DNA of 64,000 nucleotides from Flavobacterium sp. (GCF_025352015.1 NZ_JANXUG010000112.1:56846-120845), one strand, 5' to 3'. Positions 1 through 8,504 are shown, numbered from the stretch's first letter. Notes: a model not told the origin generated them from the sequence alone. Program-made: numbers and translations.

Positions 1-56
1 AGGAATCTTAAAATGACATTTCTGCTGGTTTTATTGATGTTAAAGATAGTTTCCAT
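1..56 (-). CDS. DinB-like protein, N-terminal fragment cut by window edge
   Basis: An ATG on the minus strand at 54-56 opens a frame that runs without a stop off the left edge. The 18 visible residues begin METIFNINKTSRNVILRF, which resembles the start of DinB-family (YfiT-like four-helix, putative metal-dependent hydrolase or thiol transferase) proteins common in flavobacteria. It is divergent from the ArsC-type gene at 126, as expected if both promoters share the 57-125 gap. Only the N-terminus is visible, so the family call is recollection of a typical start and not a domain match. Confidence 0.5.
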   Translation of the reverse strand, partial: METIFNINKTSRNVILRF

Positions 57-125
57 TAGTTTGAATTTTTGTATAAAATTACAGATTATAACTCGAAATG
101 AATTTTCTTTGTAAAAAGAAATCTT

Positions 126-479
126 ATGACTAACAAAATTTACTATTTGGCTTCCTGCGACACGTGTCGAAAAATTATAAAATCGCTACCAAATCCTGAT
201 AGATTGGAATTCCACGATATTCGTCAAGACCCGATTACAGCGATAGAATTAGAGGAAATGCATTCACTTTCGGGAACCTATGAAGCGTTGTTCAGCAAAA
301 AAGCACAGCTTTATAAATCGATGGATTTGAAAAACAAATCGTTGACAGAACCTGATTTTAAAAAGTATATTTTAGAACATTACACATTTTTAAGCCGACC
401 CGTTTTTATCCTAGACGATAAAATTTATATCGGTAACAGCCAAAAAAATATCATCGAAGTTATAAAAGCATTGTCGTAA
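126..479 (+). CDS. ArsC/Spx-family thioredoxin-fold protein (arsenate reductase-like)
   Basis: This 117-residue protein has the length and shape of the ArsC/Spx/YffB family: a thioredoxin-like fold with a redox CxxC at Cys11 and Cys14 (SCDTCRK) near the N-terminus, and the late LSRPVF motif (about residues 89-94) whose Arg is conserved in this family. True arsenate reductases use a single Cys and glutaredoxin; many flavobacterial members with CxxC are of unknown substrate, so arsenate reduction is only one possibility. The stop overlaps the next start in a TAATG junction at 477-481, so it is likely translationally coupled to the EamA exporter. No arsenic-resistance neighbours (arsR, acr3) are seen, which argues against a dedicated arsenic role. 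Confidence 0.8.
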   Translation: MTNKIYYLASCDTCRKIIKSLPNPDRLEFHDIRQDPITAIELEEMHSLSGTYEALFSKKAQLYKSMDLKNKSLTEPDFKKYILEHYTFLSRPVFILDDKIYIGNSQKNIIEVIKALS

Positions 480-1396
480 TGTCAAAAAGAACGTGGGCAT
501 TGATTGCCGCCATGATGGTTTCGCTGATTTATGGCGTTTCGTTTACGGTCGCCAAAGATGTCATGCCGGTTTATATCAAACCTTTTGGCTTTATTTTACT
601 ACGTGTTATCGGTACTACTATATTGTTTTGGATTGTTTCTTTTTTTGGTTCAAAAGAAAAAATTCAACTTCAGGATTTTCCAAGAATAGTAGCAGCCGCT
701 TTTTTTGGCGTGGCATTGAACATGCTGACATTCTTTAAAGGATTAAGTTTTACCACGCCTATTTCGGCAGCAGTAATTATGGTTACCACTCCAATAATTG
801 TGTTGATTTTGTCGGCGATTATCATAAGGGAAAAAATTAAACTTCGAAAGATTCTCGGAATTCTGCTTGGGCTTTTTGGCACTGGATTTTTAATTCTCTA
901 TGGAAAATCAATTGGCAATGCTACGAATGCGTCGCTCGGGAATTTATTGGTTTTCATCAATGCGGTTTCGTATGCTTTTTATTTGATAGTTGTCAAAAAA
1001 CTAATGGATAAATACAACGCATTCACATTCGTTAAATGGATTTATACGTTTGGTTTACTGATGGTTTTGCCTTTTGGCTGGAATGAATATCTGGAAATTC
1101 AATGGGCAGTGATTCCGGTAAATATTCTTTGGAAAATAGGTTTTGTGGTAGTATTTACAACCTTTTTCACGTATTTATTAAACCTAATTTCCATGCGGGA
1201 ACTAAAGCCAACAACGGTTGCGGTCTTCATTTATCTGCAGCCTCTTTTTGCCACTGTTTTTGCTATGAGTTTAGGAAAAGACGAGTTAACATTGGTCAAA
1301 ATAGTCTCGGCGGGGTTGATATTTTTTGGGGTATTTCTTGTGACGCAGAAGAAAAATAAAAAAATTATACATAATTCTGAAAATAATAAAAAGTAA
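479..1396 (+). CDS. EamA/DMT-family membrane transporter
   Basis: A 305-residue very hydrophobic protein with about ten membrane segments in two homologous halves, the arrangement of EamA (drug/metabolite transporter, RhaT-like) proteins of the inner membrane. The first half starts at residue 8 (LIAAMMVSLIYGVSFTVAK) and the second around residue 155 (LLVFINAVSYAFYLIVVKK); both carry the typical small-residue plus K/R pattern after the first helix of each repeat. It ends in a Lys/Asn-rich cytoplasmic tail. Substrate cannot be told from the sequence: family members export amino acids, metabolites or drugs. The ATG overlaps the stop of the ArsC-type gene, so the two are co-translated. Confidence 0.85.
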   Translation: MSKRTWALIAAMMVSLIYGVSFTVAKDVMPVYIKPFGFILLRVIGTTILFWIVSFFGSKEKIQLQDFPRIVAAAFFGVALNMLTFFKGLSFTTPISAAVIMVTTPIIVLILSAIIIREKIKLRKILGILLGLFGTGFLILYGKSIGNATNASLGNLLVFINAVSYAFYLIVVKKLMDKYNAFTFVKWIYTFGLLMVLPFGWNEYLEIQWAVIPVNILWKIGFVVVFTTFFTYLLNLISMRELKPTTVAVFIYLQPLFATVFAMSLGKDELTLVKIVSAGLIFFGVFLVTQKKNKKIIHNSENNKK

Positions 1397-1446
1397 ATCA
1401 TATTTGTCTTTTAAAAAAGTTAACTTTACAAATTAATAATATTCTT

Positions 1447-1866
1447 ATGTCAGGACAAATTAAATTATTACCGAATTACTTTAAAAAAATTGGTTTGTCA
1501 TTACTAATAATTACTATTTTTTTAGCAGTGATTTTAAAACTCTTTCACCCCGACGATTTATTTAACAAGCAAATCATGGGTACACTAACTGTAGATTTTT
1601 TAATAATTATTTGTTGTATGATTATTTTTTCAAGAGACAAAATTGAAGATGAAATGACCGTTCTTGTAAGATTAAAAGAATTTGCAGGAACATTTGCAAT
1701 GATGGTTGCAACGTTAATTACTAGAAACATTATCGATATTGCTACGGGTGAAAACCCTAAAAATTATTCAGCAACGCAACTAATATTCTTTATGTGCTCT
1801 TTACATCTGACTTTTCATTACGTAAATCTATGGAAAAACAAAAAACAAAATAATGACAAAGAGTGA
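1447..1866 (+). CDS. Small four-helix membrane protein paired with XRE regulator
   Basis: A 139-residue protein with about four predicted transmembrane stretches (approximately residues 14-34, 43-61, 79-97 and 107-125) joined by short charged loops, and a Lys/Asn-rich C-terminal tail. I do not recognise a named family. Its last codon overlaps the GTG start of a small XRE-type regulator (GTGA junction at 1863-1866), so the two are a translationally coupled pair. Similar integral-membrane plus tiny HTH pairs occur widely in bacteria and archaea; by analogy the membrane protein may sequester or sense for the regulator, but that is inference. Confidence 0.7.
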   Translation: MSGQIKLLPNYFKKIGLSLLIITIFLAVILKLFHPDDLFNKQIMGTLTVDFLIIICCMIIFSRDKIEDEMTVLVRLKEFAGTFAMMVATLITRNIIDIATGENPKNYSATQLIFFMCSLHLTFHYVNLWKNKKQNNDKE

Positions 1867-2063
1867 GAAATTATATCAAAGTAGAAAGAGCAAAATTAAA
1901 TATAACTCAACAAGAGTTAGCTGATAAAGTTCAGGTGTCAAGGCAAACGATAAATTCGATTGAAACTAAAAAATATGTACCTTCAACAATTCTGTCATTA
2001 AAAATTTCCTTATTTTTTAAAGTAACGGTTGAGCAACTTTTTGAATTGGAAGAAGAAGACTAA
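1863..2063 (+). CDS. XRE-family helix-turn-helix regulator (YozG-like)
   Basis: A 66-residue protein that is almost entirely one HTH_3/XRE DNA-binding domain: residues 13-43 read as the helix-turn-helix (LNITQQELADKVQVSRQTIN then SIETKKYVPS), followed by the short LKISLFFKVTVEQLFELEEE segment typical of stand-alone YozG-like regulators. The start is GTG at 1863, overlapping the stop of the membrane protein before it; no ATG is available in frame before the HTH. It probably autoregulates the pair. The unusual start and overlap imply that its level is tied to translation of the membrane partner. Confidence 0.85.
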   Translation: MRNYIKVERAKLNITQQELADKVQVSRQTINSIETKKYVPSTILSLKISLFFKVTVEQLFELEEED

Positions 2064-2096
2064 TCAAAAAACTTTCCATAAATCGTCATTTTTGGA

Positions 2097-2104
2097 TATA
2101 TTTG
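2097..2104 (+). promoter_or_regulatory. Predicted -7 box (TATATTTG) of yicC-gmk-nadD
   Basis: TATATTTG matches the Bacteroidota sigma-ABfr -7 consensus TAnnTTTG and lies 20 nt before the yicC ATG. No good -33 TTG is seen at the usual 17-23 nt spacing. Confidence 0.5.
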
Positions 2105-2123
2105 AGGTCTATAAAAAACATCA

Positions 2124-2984
2124 ATGATACAATCAATGACTGGTTTTGGGAAAGCAACACTACAATTTCAAACCAAAAAAATTACAGTAGAAATTAAATC
2201 GCTAAACTCAAAAGGTTTGGATTTAAATACCAGAATGCCTTCCGTTTTTCGTGAAATGGAATTGGGTTTGCGCAATCAGCTTTCGATACGTTTAGAGCGA
2301 GGAAAAATTGATTTTTCATTGTATATAGAAGCAACAGGCGAAGAAACTTCGTCAAAAATTAATGTGCCAATTGTTAGAGGTTATATCAACCAAATGAAAG
2401 CCGTAATTCCAAATGCTGATGAAACCGAATTGATGAAAATGGCTGTCAGAATGCCGGATGCCCTAAAAACAGAGCGCGATGAAATTGATGAAAACGAATG
2501 GGAAAAAATCCAAACAGTTATTGATGAGGCGATGCAAAACATTGCCCAATTCAGAAAAGACGAAGGCGTTTCGCTGGAAAGAGAATTCCTCCATCGTATT
2601 GCCAATATTATGACTTTAATGAACAGTGCAGTGGCGTATGATGTTGAACGCGTTGAAACTGTAAAAACAAGATTGCGTAACGCTTTGGATGAATTAAAAG
2701 AAAACGTAGATGAAAATAGATTTGAACAGGAATTGATTTTTTATCTGGAGAAATACGATATTACCGAAGAGAAAGTACGTTTGGAAAACCATTTAAACTA
2801 TTTCATCGAAACCATAGCAGGAACAGAAGCCAACGGAAGAAAATTAGGTTTCATCACACAAGAAATGGGCAGAGAAATCAATACTATGGGTTCAAAATCC
2901 AATCATACCGAAATGCAGAAACTGGTTGTGATGATGAAAGATGAGTTGGAAAAGATCAAGGAGCAAGTTTTGAATGTTTTGTAA
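2124..2984 (+). CDS. yicC: YicC/YloC-family endoribonuclease
   Basis: A 286-residue protein beginning MIQSMTGFGKA, the hallmark start of the YicC/YloC family, and ending with the conserved DUF1732 region around residues 205-286 (GRKLGFITQEMGREINTMGSKS). Family members from E. coli and Bacillus are metal-dependent endoribonucleases acting on RNA in the cytoplasm. Length matches the family (about 285-295). It heads a yicC-gmk-nadD cluster; the yicC-gmk neighbourhood is widely conserved in bacteria. A TAnnTTTG box sits directly upstream. Confidence 0.92.
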   Translation: MIQSMTGFGKATLQFQTKKITVEIKSLNSKGLDLNTRMPSVFREMELGLRNQLSIRLERGKIDFSLYIEATGEETSSKINVPIVRGYINQMKAVIPNADETELMKMAVRMPDALKTERDEIDENEWEKIQTVIDEAMQNIAQFRKDEGVSLEREFLHRIANIMTLMNSAVAYDVERVETVKTRLRNALDELKENVDENRFEQELIFYLEKYDITEEKVRLENHLNYFIETIAGTEANGRKLGFITQEMGREINTMGSKSNHTEMQKLVVMMKDELEKIKEQVLNVL

Positions 2985-2987
2985 AAA

Positions 2988-3056
2988 AGTAATTAGTAAC
3001 TAGTAATTAGCCTTACCCCGCTTTACTAATTACTAATTACTCCTCACTAATCACTT
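2988..3056. repeat. Intergenic AT-rich repeat (TAATTAGTA words) with hairpin potential
   Basis: The 77-nt gap between yicC and gmk holds repeated words of the type AGTAATTAGTA and, after a short spacer, the complementary TACTAATTACT words, so the segment can fold on itself (TAGTAATTAG near 3001-3010 against CTAATTACTA near 3024-3039). Related words recur at 3634-3656 and 8505-8590. Confidence 0.55.
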
Positions 3057-3061
3057 AAAAA

Positions 3062-3634
3062 ATGAACAAAGGAAAACTACTAGTATTCTCTGCGCCATCA
3101 GGTTCAGGAAAAACCACCATAGTCAGGCATTTATTAGCGCAACCTGAACTGAATTTGGAATTCTCCATTTCGGCTGCAACACGAGAACTTCGTGGCGAAG
3201 AAGTGAATGGAAAAGATTATTATTTTATATCGATTTCCGATTTCAAAAAGCATATCAAAGCAGATGATTTTATAGAATGGGAAGAGGTTTATCGTGATAA
3301 TTTTTATGGAACACTAAAGAGTGAAATCGAGCGTATTTGGGCAAAAGGCAAAAACGTAATTTTTGATATTGACGTATCTGGCGGATTGCGAATCAAACAT
3401 AAATTCCCAGAAGAAACGTTGGCTGTTTTTGTAAAACCACCAAGTGTTGATGAACTCAAACGTAGACTAAAAGAACGTTCCACCGAGAGCGACGATAAAA
3501 TAAATATGCGCATCGCAAAAGCACACGTTGAGTTGGCAACCGCGCCGCAGTTTGATACGGTTATTAAGAACTATGATTTGGACGTTGCGAAACAGGAAGC
3601 GTATCAGTTGGTGAAAGCATTTGTTAAGAAGTAA
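3062..3634 (+). CDS. gmk: Guanylate kinase
   Basis: A 190-residue cytoplasmic enzyme converting GMP plus ATP to GDP plus ADP. The P-loop SAPSGSGKT lies at about residues 10-18, followed by the GMP-binding region (SAATRELRGEEVNGKDYYF, about 38-56; the usual sequence has TR.pR.gE..G.dY.F) and the IDVSGG segment near residue 103. Length fits the family (about 185-205). It sits between yicC and nadD and is probably co-transcribed with them. Confidence 0.95.
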   Translation: MNKGKLLVFSAPSGSGKTTIVRHLLAQPELNLEFSISAATRELRGEEVNGKDYYFISISDFKKHIKADDFIEWEEVYRDNFYGTLKSEIERIWAKGKNVIFDIDVSGGLRIKHKFPEETLAVFVKPPSVDELKRRLKERSTESDDKINMRIAKAHVELATAPQFDTVIKNYDLDVAKQEAYQLVKAFVKK

Positions 3635-3659
3635 TTACTCTTCAATAATCACTAAAAAC

Positions 3660-4241
3660 ATGAAAATCGGATTGTATTTCGGAACGTTTAACCCAATTCA
3701 CATTGGGCATGTTATTATTGCGAATCACATGGTTGAAAATTCTGATTTGAATCAGATTTGGATGGTGGTTACACCACACAATCCGCTTAAACAAAAACAC
3801 ACATTACTTGATGATTATCAGCGCTTGCACATGGTAACTTTAGCAACGGAAGATTTCACCAAAATCAAACCTTCGGACATTGAATTTAAACTGTCACAGC
3901 CAAATTATACTGTAAATACGCTGGCACATTTAAAAGAAAAATATCCCAAAAATGAGTTCGCCTTAATTATGGGCGAAGACAATCTGAACTCGCTCCACAA
4001 GTGGAAAAACTATGAGGTGATTTTGGCAAATCATTATATTTATGTGTATCCAAGATTAAACTCTGGCGACATGGATGGGCAGTTTATAAATCATCATAAA
4101 ATTCATCATGTTGGCGCACCGTTAATGGAACTTTCATCCACATTTATCCGTGAAAGCATCAAAAACAAAAAGAATATAGCACCAATGTTACCGCATAAAG
4201 TTTGGCAGTATATCGATAGCAGTGCTTTTTACAGAAAGTGA
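3660..4241 (+). CDS. nadD: Nicotinate-nucleotide adenylyltransferase
   Basis: The protein joins nicotinate mononucleotide and ATP to deamido-NAD in NAD biosynthesis. It shows the nucleotidyltransferase signature GTFNPIHIGH right after the start and the C-terminal STFIRESIK form of the ISSTxxR motif. The frame is open from 3621, which overlaps gmk, but the ATG at 3660 places MKIGLYFGTFNP at the very N-terminus as in all NadD proteins and gives a normal 193 residues, so I take 3660. It is the third gene of the yicC-gmk-nadD group and converges, 2 nt apart, on the NHL-repeat gene. Confidence 0.93.
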   Translation: MKIGLYFGTFNPIHIGHVIIANHMVENSDLNQIWMVVTPHNPLKQKHTLLDDYQRLHMVTLATEDFTKIKPSDIEFKLSQPNYTVNTLAHLKEKYPKNEFALIMGEDNLNSLHKWKNYEVILANHYIYVYPRLNSGDMDGQFINHHKIHHVGAPLMELSSTFIRESIKNKKNIAPMLPHKVWQYIDSSAFYRK

Positions 4242-4243
4242 CT

Positions 4244-5788
4244 TTATTGTTTCAAAAACCGAATCGTTTTAATGATGTTTCCAAAACTTATTCTAGCGAT
4301 ATAACAACCATCACTTAAGCCGGAAACGTCAATTTTATTTCCAACACTTCTAGTTGAATTTAGCACTATTTCTTGACCTAAAAGAGTTACTAATTTTATA
4401 GCCGTTATGCCTTCGGAAGGCGTTATAGTTAAAATATCGGTTACGGGATTTGGATAAATTTGTATGTTGGGAATTACATAATTTGGGATACCAAGTTCTG
4501 GATTCACGGCTATATTTAGTACAAAAGTACTCATACCATCACTATTGGAAGCAGTAACTGTATAATCGGTTGCGGGAGAAACTACAGTGGGCGTTCCACT
4601 AATCCTTCCATTAGAAGTATTAAAGAGTAAACCAGTTGGCAAAGCGGGCGAAATGGAATAACCATACGTCTTGATTTTTCTGATTTTGTTGTTGCCGTAA
4701 TCACAAACAAAAACAGTGTTGGAATGGTCAATTGCAACACCCGTTGCAGAATTAAATTGTGCCACCGTTGCAAGACCATCAGTAGCGCCAATGACTCCAG
4801 TTCCAGCATAAGTCGAGACCATTCCATCGGGTGTAATTTTTCTAATCTTATGATTTTCCTCGTCGGTTATAAATAAATTATTATTCAAATCAATTGCTAC
4901 AATTGCTGGATAATAAAAACTAGCGCTTGTTCCAATACCATCTGTAGAACCAATAGTTCCTGTACCAGCAATGGTTGTAACATCGCCTATTGTACTTATT
5001 TTTCTAATTTTATTGCTATAATAATCAGCTACAAAAATACTTCCCAAAGGATCTATACAAACTCCAGTTGCACCATTGAATTGGGCAGTTAAAACGGTTC
5101 CGTCAGCGGAACCAGCAATGCCTGTTCCCGCAAAAGTAGTCACAGTGCCGTTGGGCGTAATTTTTCTAATTTTATTATTCCCATAATCGGCGACATATAA
5201 ATTATCTACAGCATCAACCGTCATTCCTGCAGGATAATAAAAACTGGCTAAAATTCCTATCCCATCAGCAGAACCAATTAAACCAGTTCCGGCAAAAGTA
5301 GAAACGGTTCCATCGGGTGTGATTTTTCGAATTTTATGATTGCTTTGATCGGATACAAAAAGATTGTTTTGCGAATCAAAAACAGCACCATCGGGATATT
5401 TAAAACTTGCTGCAGTTCCGATTCCGTCGGCAGACCCAATTGACCCTGAACCAGCAAAAGTAGTAACATCTCTAGCGGGAGTAATTTTTCTAATTTTATG
5501 ATTGCTTCTATCCACCACAAAAATATTTCCGAAACTGTCAATTGTAACAACTGTTGGTAAATTAAAACTTGCTGCTATACCATTTCCATCGGCGGAACCT
5601 ACAGTTCCAGAACCAGCAAAAGTTGAAACCAAAGTTTCCGCTATAATGGCTCCTCCAGTAGCTGTTGGTATTAAGTCAGTAATTGTTTGTCCGTTTGTAA
5701 AAACATTAGGTGTCGTATAACTGATAACGGGTACTTGTGAATGAGCAACGGTTAAGCTAAATAATAATAAAATACTAATTTTATTCAT
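4244..5788 (-). CDS. Secreted NHL-repeat protein with T9SS type A sorting domain
   Basis: A 514-residue exported protein: signal peptide about residues 1-17 (ending AHSQ), six NHL-type repeats of about 55 residues between about 50 and 380, each carrying a variant of STFAGTGxxGSADG, a hydrophobic strand and NHKIRKITP, then a putative-Ig (He_PIG-like) segment SNGRISGTPT, and a C-terminal T9SS sorting domain of about 75 residues starting near IYPNPVTDIL. NHL repeats form a six-bladed beta-propeller, so this is one complete propeller likely delivered to the cell surface or medium. Ligand unknown. Converges on nadD with a 2-nt gap. The repeats are also visible as a roughly 168-bp DNA periodicity. 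Confidence 0.88.
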   Translation of the reverse strand: MNKISILLLFSLTVAHSQVPVISYTTPNVFTNGQTITDLIPTATGGAIIAETLVSTFAGSGTVGSADGNGIAASFNLPTVVTIDSFGNIFVVDRSNHKIRKITPARDVTTFAGSGSIGSADGIGTAASFKYPDGAVFDSQNNLFVSDQSNHKIRKITPDGTVSTFAGTGLIGSADGIGILASFYYPAGMTVDAVDNLYVADYGNNKIRKITPNGTVTTFAGTGIAGSADGTVLTAQFNGATGVCIDPLGSIFVADYYSNKIRKISTIGDVTTIAGTGTIGSTDGIGTSASFYYPAIVAIDLNNNLFITDEENHKIRKITPDGMVSTYAGTGVIGATDGLATVAQFNSATGVAIDHSNTVFVCDYGNNKIRKIKTYGYSISPALPTGLLFNTSNGRISGTPTVVSPATDYTVTASNSDGMSTFVLNIAVNPELGIPNYVIPNIQIYPNPVTDILTITPSEGITAIKLVTLLGQEIVLNSTRSVGNKIDVSGLSDGCYIARISFGNIIKTIRFLKQ

Positions 5789-5812
5789 ACAGTCTGGTTG
5801 TTAAAAGTTATA

Positions 5813-5820
5813 CAAATGTA
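5813..5820 (-). promoter_or_regulatory. Predicted -7 box of NHL-repeat gene
   Basis: The minus strand reads TACATTTG (TAnnTTTG consensus) 25 nt upstream of the ATG at 5788. No convincing -33 element. Confidence 0.45.
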
Positions 5821-5902
5821 AATTAAAAAATAGAATAGATAAGTTCGTTAAACAGAATTGATTTAGTTAAAAAAAAAGACCAACAATTGTTTTAAAAATG
5901 AG

Positions 5903-5910
5903 TATTTTTG
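5903..5910 (+). promoter_or_regulatory. Predicted -7 box of gpsA; decides the start codon
   Basis: TATTTTTG at 5903-5910 fits TAnnTTTG. The upstream TTG at 5908 that could start the gpsA frame lies inside this box and so would probably not be transcribed, which favours the ATG at 5932. Confidence 0.5.
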
Positions 5911-5931
5911 AGAGGTAAAATTTTTTTATTT

Positions 5932-6927
5932 ATGGATAAATTTCCAAAATTTGCAGTGATTGGCGGCGGAAGTTGGGCAACAGCCATTGCAAAAATGTTG
6001 TGCGTTAACCTTGATGAAATTGCTTGGTACATGCGAAATGAGTCGGCGATTGATCATATTAAAATACAAAAACACAATCCAAATTATTTAAGTTCGGTTG
6101 AATTTGATATTAAAAAACTCAAGCTTACTTCTGATATAAACGAAGCGGTTGCGTATGCCGATTTTATCATTTTTGCCATTCCATCGGCTTTTTTAAGTAC
6201 AGAGTTAAAAAAACTAACGGTAAGTATAAAAGATAAGGTAATTTTTTCTGCCATTAAAGGGATTGTTCCCGAAACGTTTTTGATTGTAGGAGAACATTTT
6301 CATCAAGAGTTTGACGTTCCTATCGAAAACATTGGTGTGATCACGGGTCCGTGTCATGCTGAAGAAGTAGCATTGGAGCGACTTTCCTATTTAACAATTG
6401 CATGTGGCGATGCCGAAAAAGCAAAAATTGTCGCCAAAGTATTGGCGGGAAATTATATTAAAACTAAAATTTCAGACGATATCATTGGTACAGAATATGC
6501 TGCGATGCTTAAAAACATTTATGCTATTGCTGCCGGAATTGCTCATGGATTGGGCTATGGCGATAACTTTCAATCGGTGATTATGAGTAATGCTATTCGT
6601 GAGATGAAAAAATTTATTCGTAAAGTGCATAAAATGAAGCGTAATATAAATAACTCGGCGTATCTGGGCGATTTATTGGTGACAGGGTATTCAGTTTTTT
6701 CTAGAAACAGAATGTTTGGCAATATGATAGGAAAAGGATATACGGTAAAATCAGCCATGATGGAAATGAGTATGGTTGCCGAAGGCTACTATGCCGTGAA
6801 AAGCGCCTATAAACTCAATCAAGAATACAAAGCTAAAACACCCATTATTGATGCGGTTTATGAAATTTTGTACGAAGGAAAAGATGCGAAAAGAGTGTTT
6901 AAAAAGTTAACGGAGAAATTGGATTAA
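5932..6927 (+). CDS. gpsA: Glycerol-3-phosphate dehydrogenase [NAD(P)+]
   Basis: A 331-residue cytoplasmic enzyme that reduces dihydroxyacetone phosphate to sn-glycerol-3-phosphate for phospholipid synthesis. Near the start is the Rossmann dinucleotide motif IGGGSWATAIAKML, then IFAIPS (about 86-91), the conserved GPCHAEEV (about 137-144) and the substrate-side LKNIYAIAAGIAHGLGYGDN region containing the catalytic Lys. The frame is open back to a TTG at 5908, but ATG 5932 puts the Rossmann motif at the expected position. A single gene with its own promoter; it converges on the small unknown gene at 6978. Confidence 0.93.
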   Translation: MDKFPKFAVIGGGSWATAIAKMLCVNLDEIAWYMRNESAIDHIKIQKHNPNYLSSVEFDIKKLKLTSDINEAVAYADFIIFAIPSAFLSTELKKLTVSIKDKVIFSAIKGIVPETFLIVGEHFHQEFDVPIENIGVITGPCHAEEVALERLSYLTIACGDAEKAKIVAKVLAGNYIKTKISDDIIGTEYAAMLKNIYAIAAGIAHGLGYGDNFQSVIMSNAIREMKKFIRKVHKMKRNINNSAYLGDLLVTGYSVFSRNRMFGNMIGKGYTVKSAMMEMSMVAEGYYAVKSAYKLNQEYKAKTPIIDAVYEILYEGKDAKRVFKKLTEKLD

Positions 6928-6977
6928 GATTTAAAGAGAAAAGAGTACAATCTTTTTTCATACTTCCATCTGGTTTT

Positions 6978-7385
6978 CTACCTCACAATCACACCATCCA
7001 CAAACAAAATTGGCACTTCTTCTACATAATCGGGAGTGATAGATTGCGCTTTGAAGATAAATTTCTTATCATATAAAGTGCTTCCGATAAAATAAGTAAC
7101 CATAAATTCATTATTCAATCGTAAAACATTTGTTTCTAATAGTTCAATTTTTACAACAGAAACAGAGGACACTTTTAGAAAAACATGGCGCAAGAGCGAT
7201 GTTTTTTTCATTTCGCCATCAAGCGTTCCGAAAGCTTGCGAAACGACCATTACACTTTCTAAATCAAAGTCAGAATCGTTAACGAGATACACATACCAAA
7301 CCTTTTCCATAAAGTCATCACTCCATTCTTGAATGGCGGCAAGAAATACGTTTTCTACTTTTGGAATGTTGATGTCTGATTTCAT
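6978..7385 (-). CDS. Conserved small protein of unknown function downstream of pheS
   Basis: A 135-residue predicted soluble protein with no signal peptide. The ATG at 7385 (MKSDINIPKVENVF) is preferred over the in-frame ATG at 7415, whose extra residues are hydrophobic and lie in a repetitive intergenic stretch. Visible features are a Trp/Tyr-rich early part (EWSDDFMEKVWYVYLVND) and alternating beta-strand-like patterns. I do not recognise a domain. It follows pheS on the same strand across a 66-nt repeat-like gap, so it may or may not be co-transcribed. Confidence 0.65.
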   Translation of the reverse strand: MKSDINIPKVENVFLAAIQEWSDDFMEKVWYVYLVNDSDFDLESVMVVSQAFGTLDGEMKKTSLLRHVFLKVSSVSVVKIELLETNVLRLNNEFMVTYFIGSTLYDKKFIFKAQSITPDYVEEVPILFVDGVIVR

Positions 7386-7387
7386 AA

Positions 7388-7440
7388 TAATCAAAAGTTT
7401 AAAAGTCAAAAACATAAAAGTACCTTAAGACTTTATGACA
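7388..7440 (-). repeat. Dispersed intergenic repeat, family B
   Basis: The minus strand contains GTCAAATGTC, a TAAGTC-type word, GGTACTTT and TTGACTTTT in that order. The same words occur in the same order on the plus strand at about 17404-17472 before the DUF58 gene, so both look like copies of one degenerate element. Confidence 0.5.
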
Positions 7441-7451
7441 TTTGACTTAAT

Positions 7452-8471
7452 TTAAATACTCGATTTGAATTGCTCTAAGAAACGTACATCATTTTCGAAA
7501 AACATTCTGATGTCTCCTATTTGGTAGAGTAACATCGCAATACGCTCAATCCCCATTCCGAATGCGAAACCAGTATATTCTTCCTGATTGATGCCACAAT
7601 TTTTCAAAACATTGGGATCCACCATACCGCAACCCATGATTTCTAGCCAACCTGTTCCTTTGGTAATTCTATAATCGGTTTCGGTTTTTAAGCCCCAATA
7701 TATATCTACCTCGGCACTAGGTTCAGTAAATGGGAAATAACTAGGGCGTAGACGTATTTTGGATTTTCCGAACATCTCTTTAGTGAAATATAAAAGCGTT
7801 TGCTTCAAATCGGCAAATGAAACCTCTTTATCAATGTATAATCCTTCCACTTGGTGAAAAATACAATGCGAACGGGAGGAAACCGCTTCGTTACGAAAAA
7901 CTCTTCCTGGAGAAATGGTTCTAATGGGCGGTTTATTGTTTTCCATGTAACGAACTTGAACCGATGAAGTATGCGTGCGCAATAAAACATCAGGATTGGT
8001 CTGGATGAAAAACGTATCTTGCATATCACGAGCAGGATGGTATTCTGGCAAATTCAAAGCCGTAAAATTGTGCCAATCGTCTTCTATTTCTGGACCGTCG
8101 GAAACGTTGAATCCAATGGTAGAAAAAATATCAATAATTTGATTTTTTACCAGTGAAATAGGATGACGAGAACCGATAGTAACGGGTTCAGCAGGACGAG
8201 ATAAATCATTATAAATCCCTTTGACTTCTTCCTTACTTTCCAACTCCTCTTGAATGGATTTTACTTTTTCTTCGGCAACCAATTTCAGCGTGTTGATAAC
8301 TTGCCCGAATTCCTTTTTTTGGTCGTTAGGAGTGTTTTTAAATTCGGCAAAATACTCTTTTAACAAGCCTTTACTACCTAAAAATTTTATACGAAAATAT
8401 TCTAAAACTTCCTTGTTATTGGTGCTGAATGCTTTAGCTTCTTCAATGTTTTCTTTAATCTTGTCTATCAT
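7452..8471 (-). CDS. pheS: Phenylalanine-tRNA ligase alpha subunit
   Basis: A 339-residue class II aminoacyl-tRNA synthetase subunit that charges tRNA-Phe together with PheT. It has the N-terminal tRNA-binding coiled-coil (about residues 1-90), motif 2 FRNEAVSSRSH.IFHQVEG (about 192-210) and motif 3 GFAFGMGIERIAML (about 303-316), and ends normally with FLEQFKSSI. The pheT gene is not adjacent, which is usual in flavobacteria. A TAnnTTTG box lies just upstream. Confidence 0.95.
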   Translation of the reverse strand: MIDKIKENIEEAKAFSTNNKEVLEYFRIKFLGSKGLLKEYFAEFKNTPNDQKKEFGQVINTLKLVAEEKVKSIQEELESKEEVKGIYNDLSRPAEPVTIGSRHPISLVKNQIIDIFSTIGFNVSDGPEIEDDWHNFTALNLPEYHPARDMQDTFFIQTNPDVLLRTHTSSVQVRYMENNKPPIRTISPGRVFRNEAVSSRSHCIFHQVEGLYIDKEVSFADLKQTLLYFTKEMFGKSKIRLRPSYFPFTEPSAEVDIYWGLKTETDYRITKGTGWLEIMGCGMVDPNVLKNCGINQEEYTGFAFGMGIERIAMLLYQIGDIRMFFENDVRFLEQFKSSI

Positions 8472-8490
8472 CGGTCAATTTGTAAAGTTG

Positions 8491-8498
8491 CAAATTTA
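8491..8498 (-). promoter_or_regulatory. Predicted -7 box of pheS
   Basis: The minus strand reads TAAATTTG, matching TAnnTTTG, about 20 nt upstream of the pheS ATG. Confidence 0.45.
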
Positions 8499-8504
8499 AG
8501 ATTT

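Noticed and set aside
126-1396. Arsenic-resistance operon
   Set aside because: No ArsR, Acr3 or ArsB is present, and the ArsC-type protein has a CxxC; the partner is a generic EamA exporter.
5908-5931. TTG start for gpsA giving eight extra residues
   Set aside because: The TTG lies inside a TAnnTTTG promoter box, and the ATG at 5932 places the Rossmann motif correctly.
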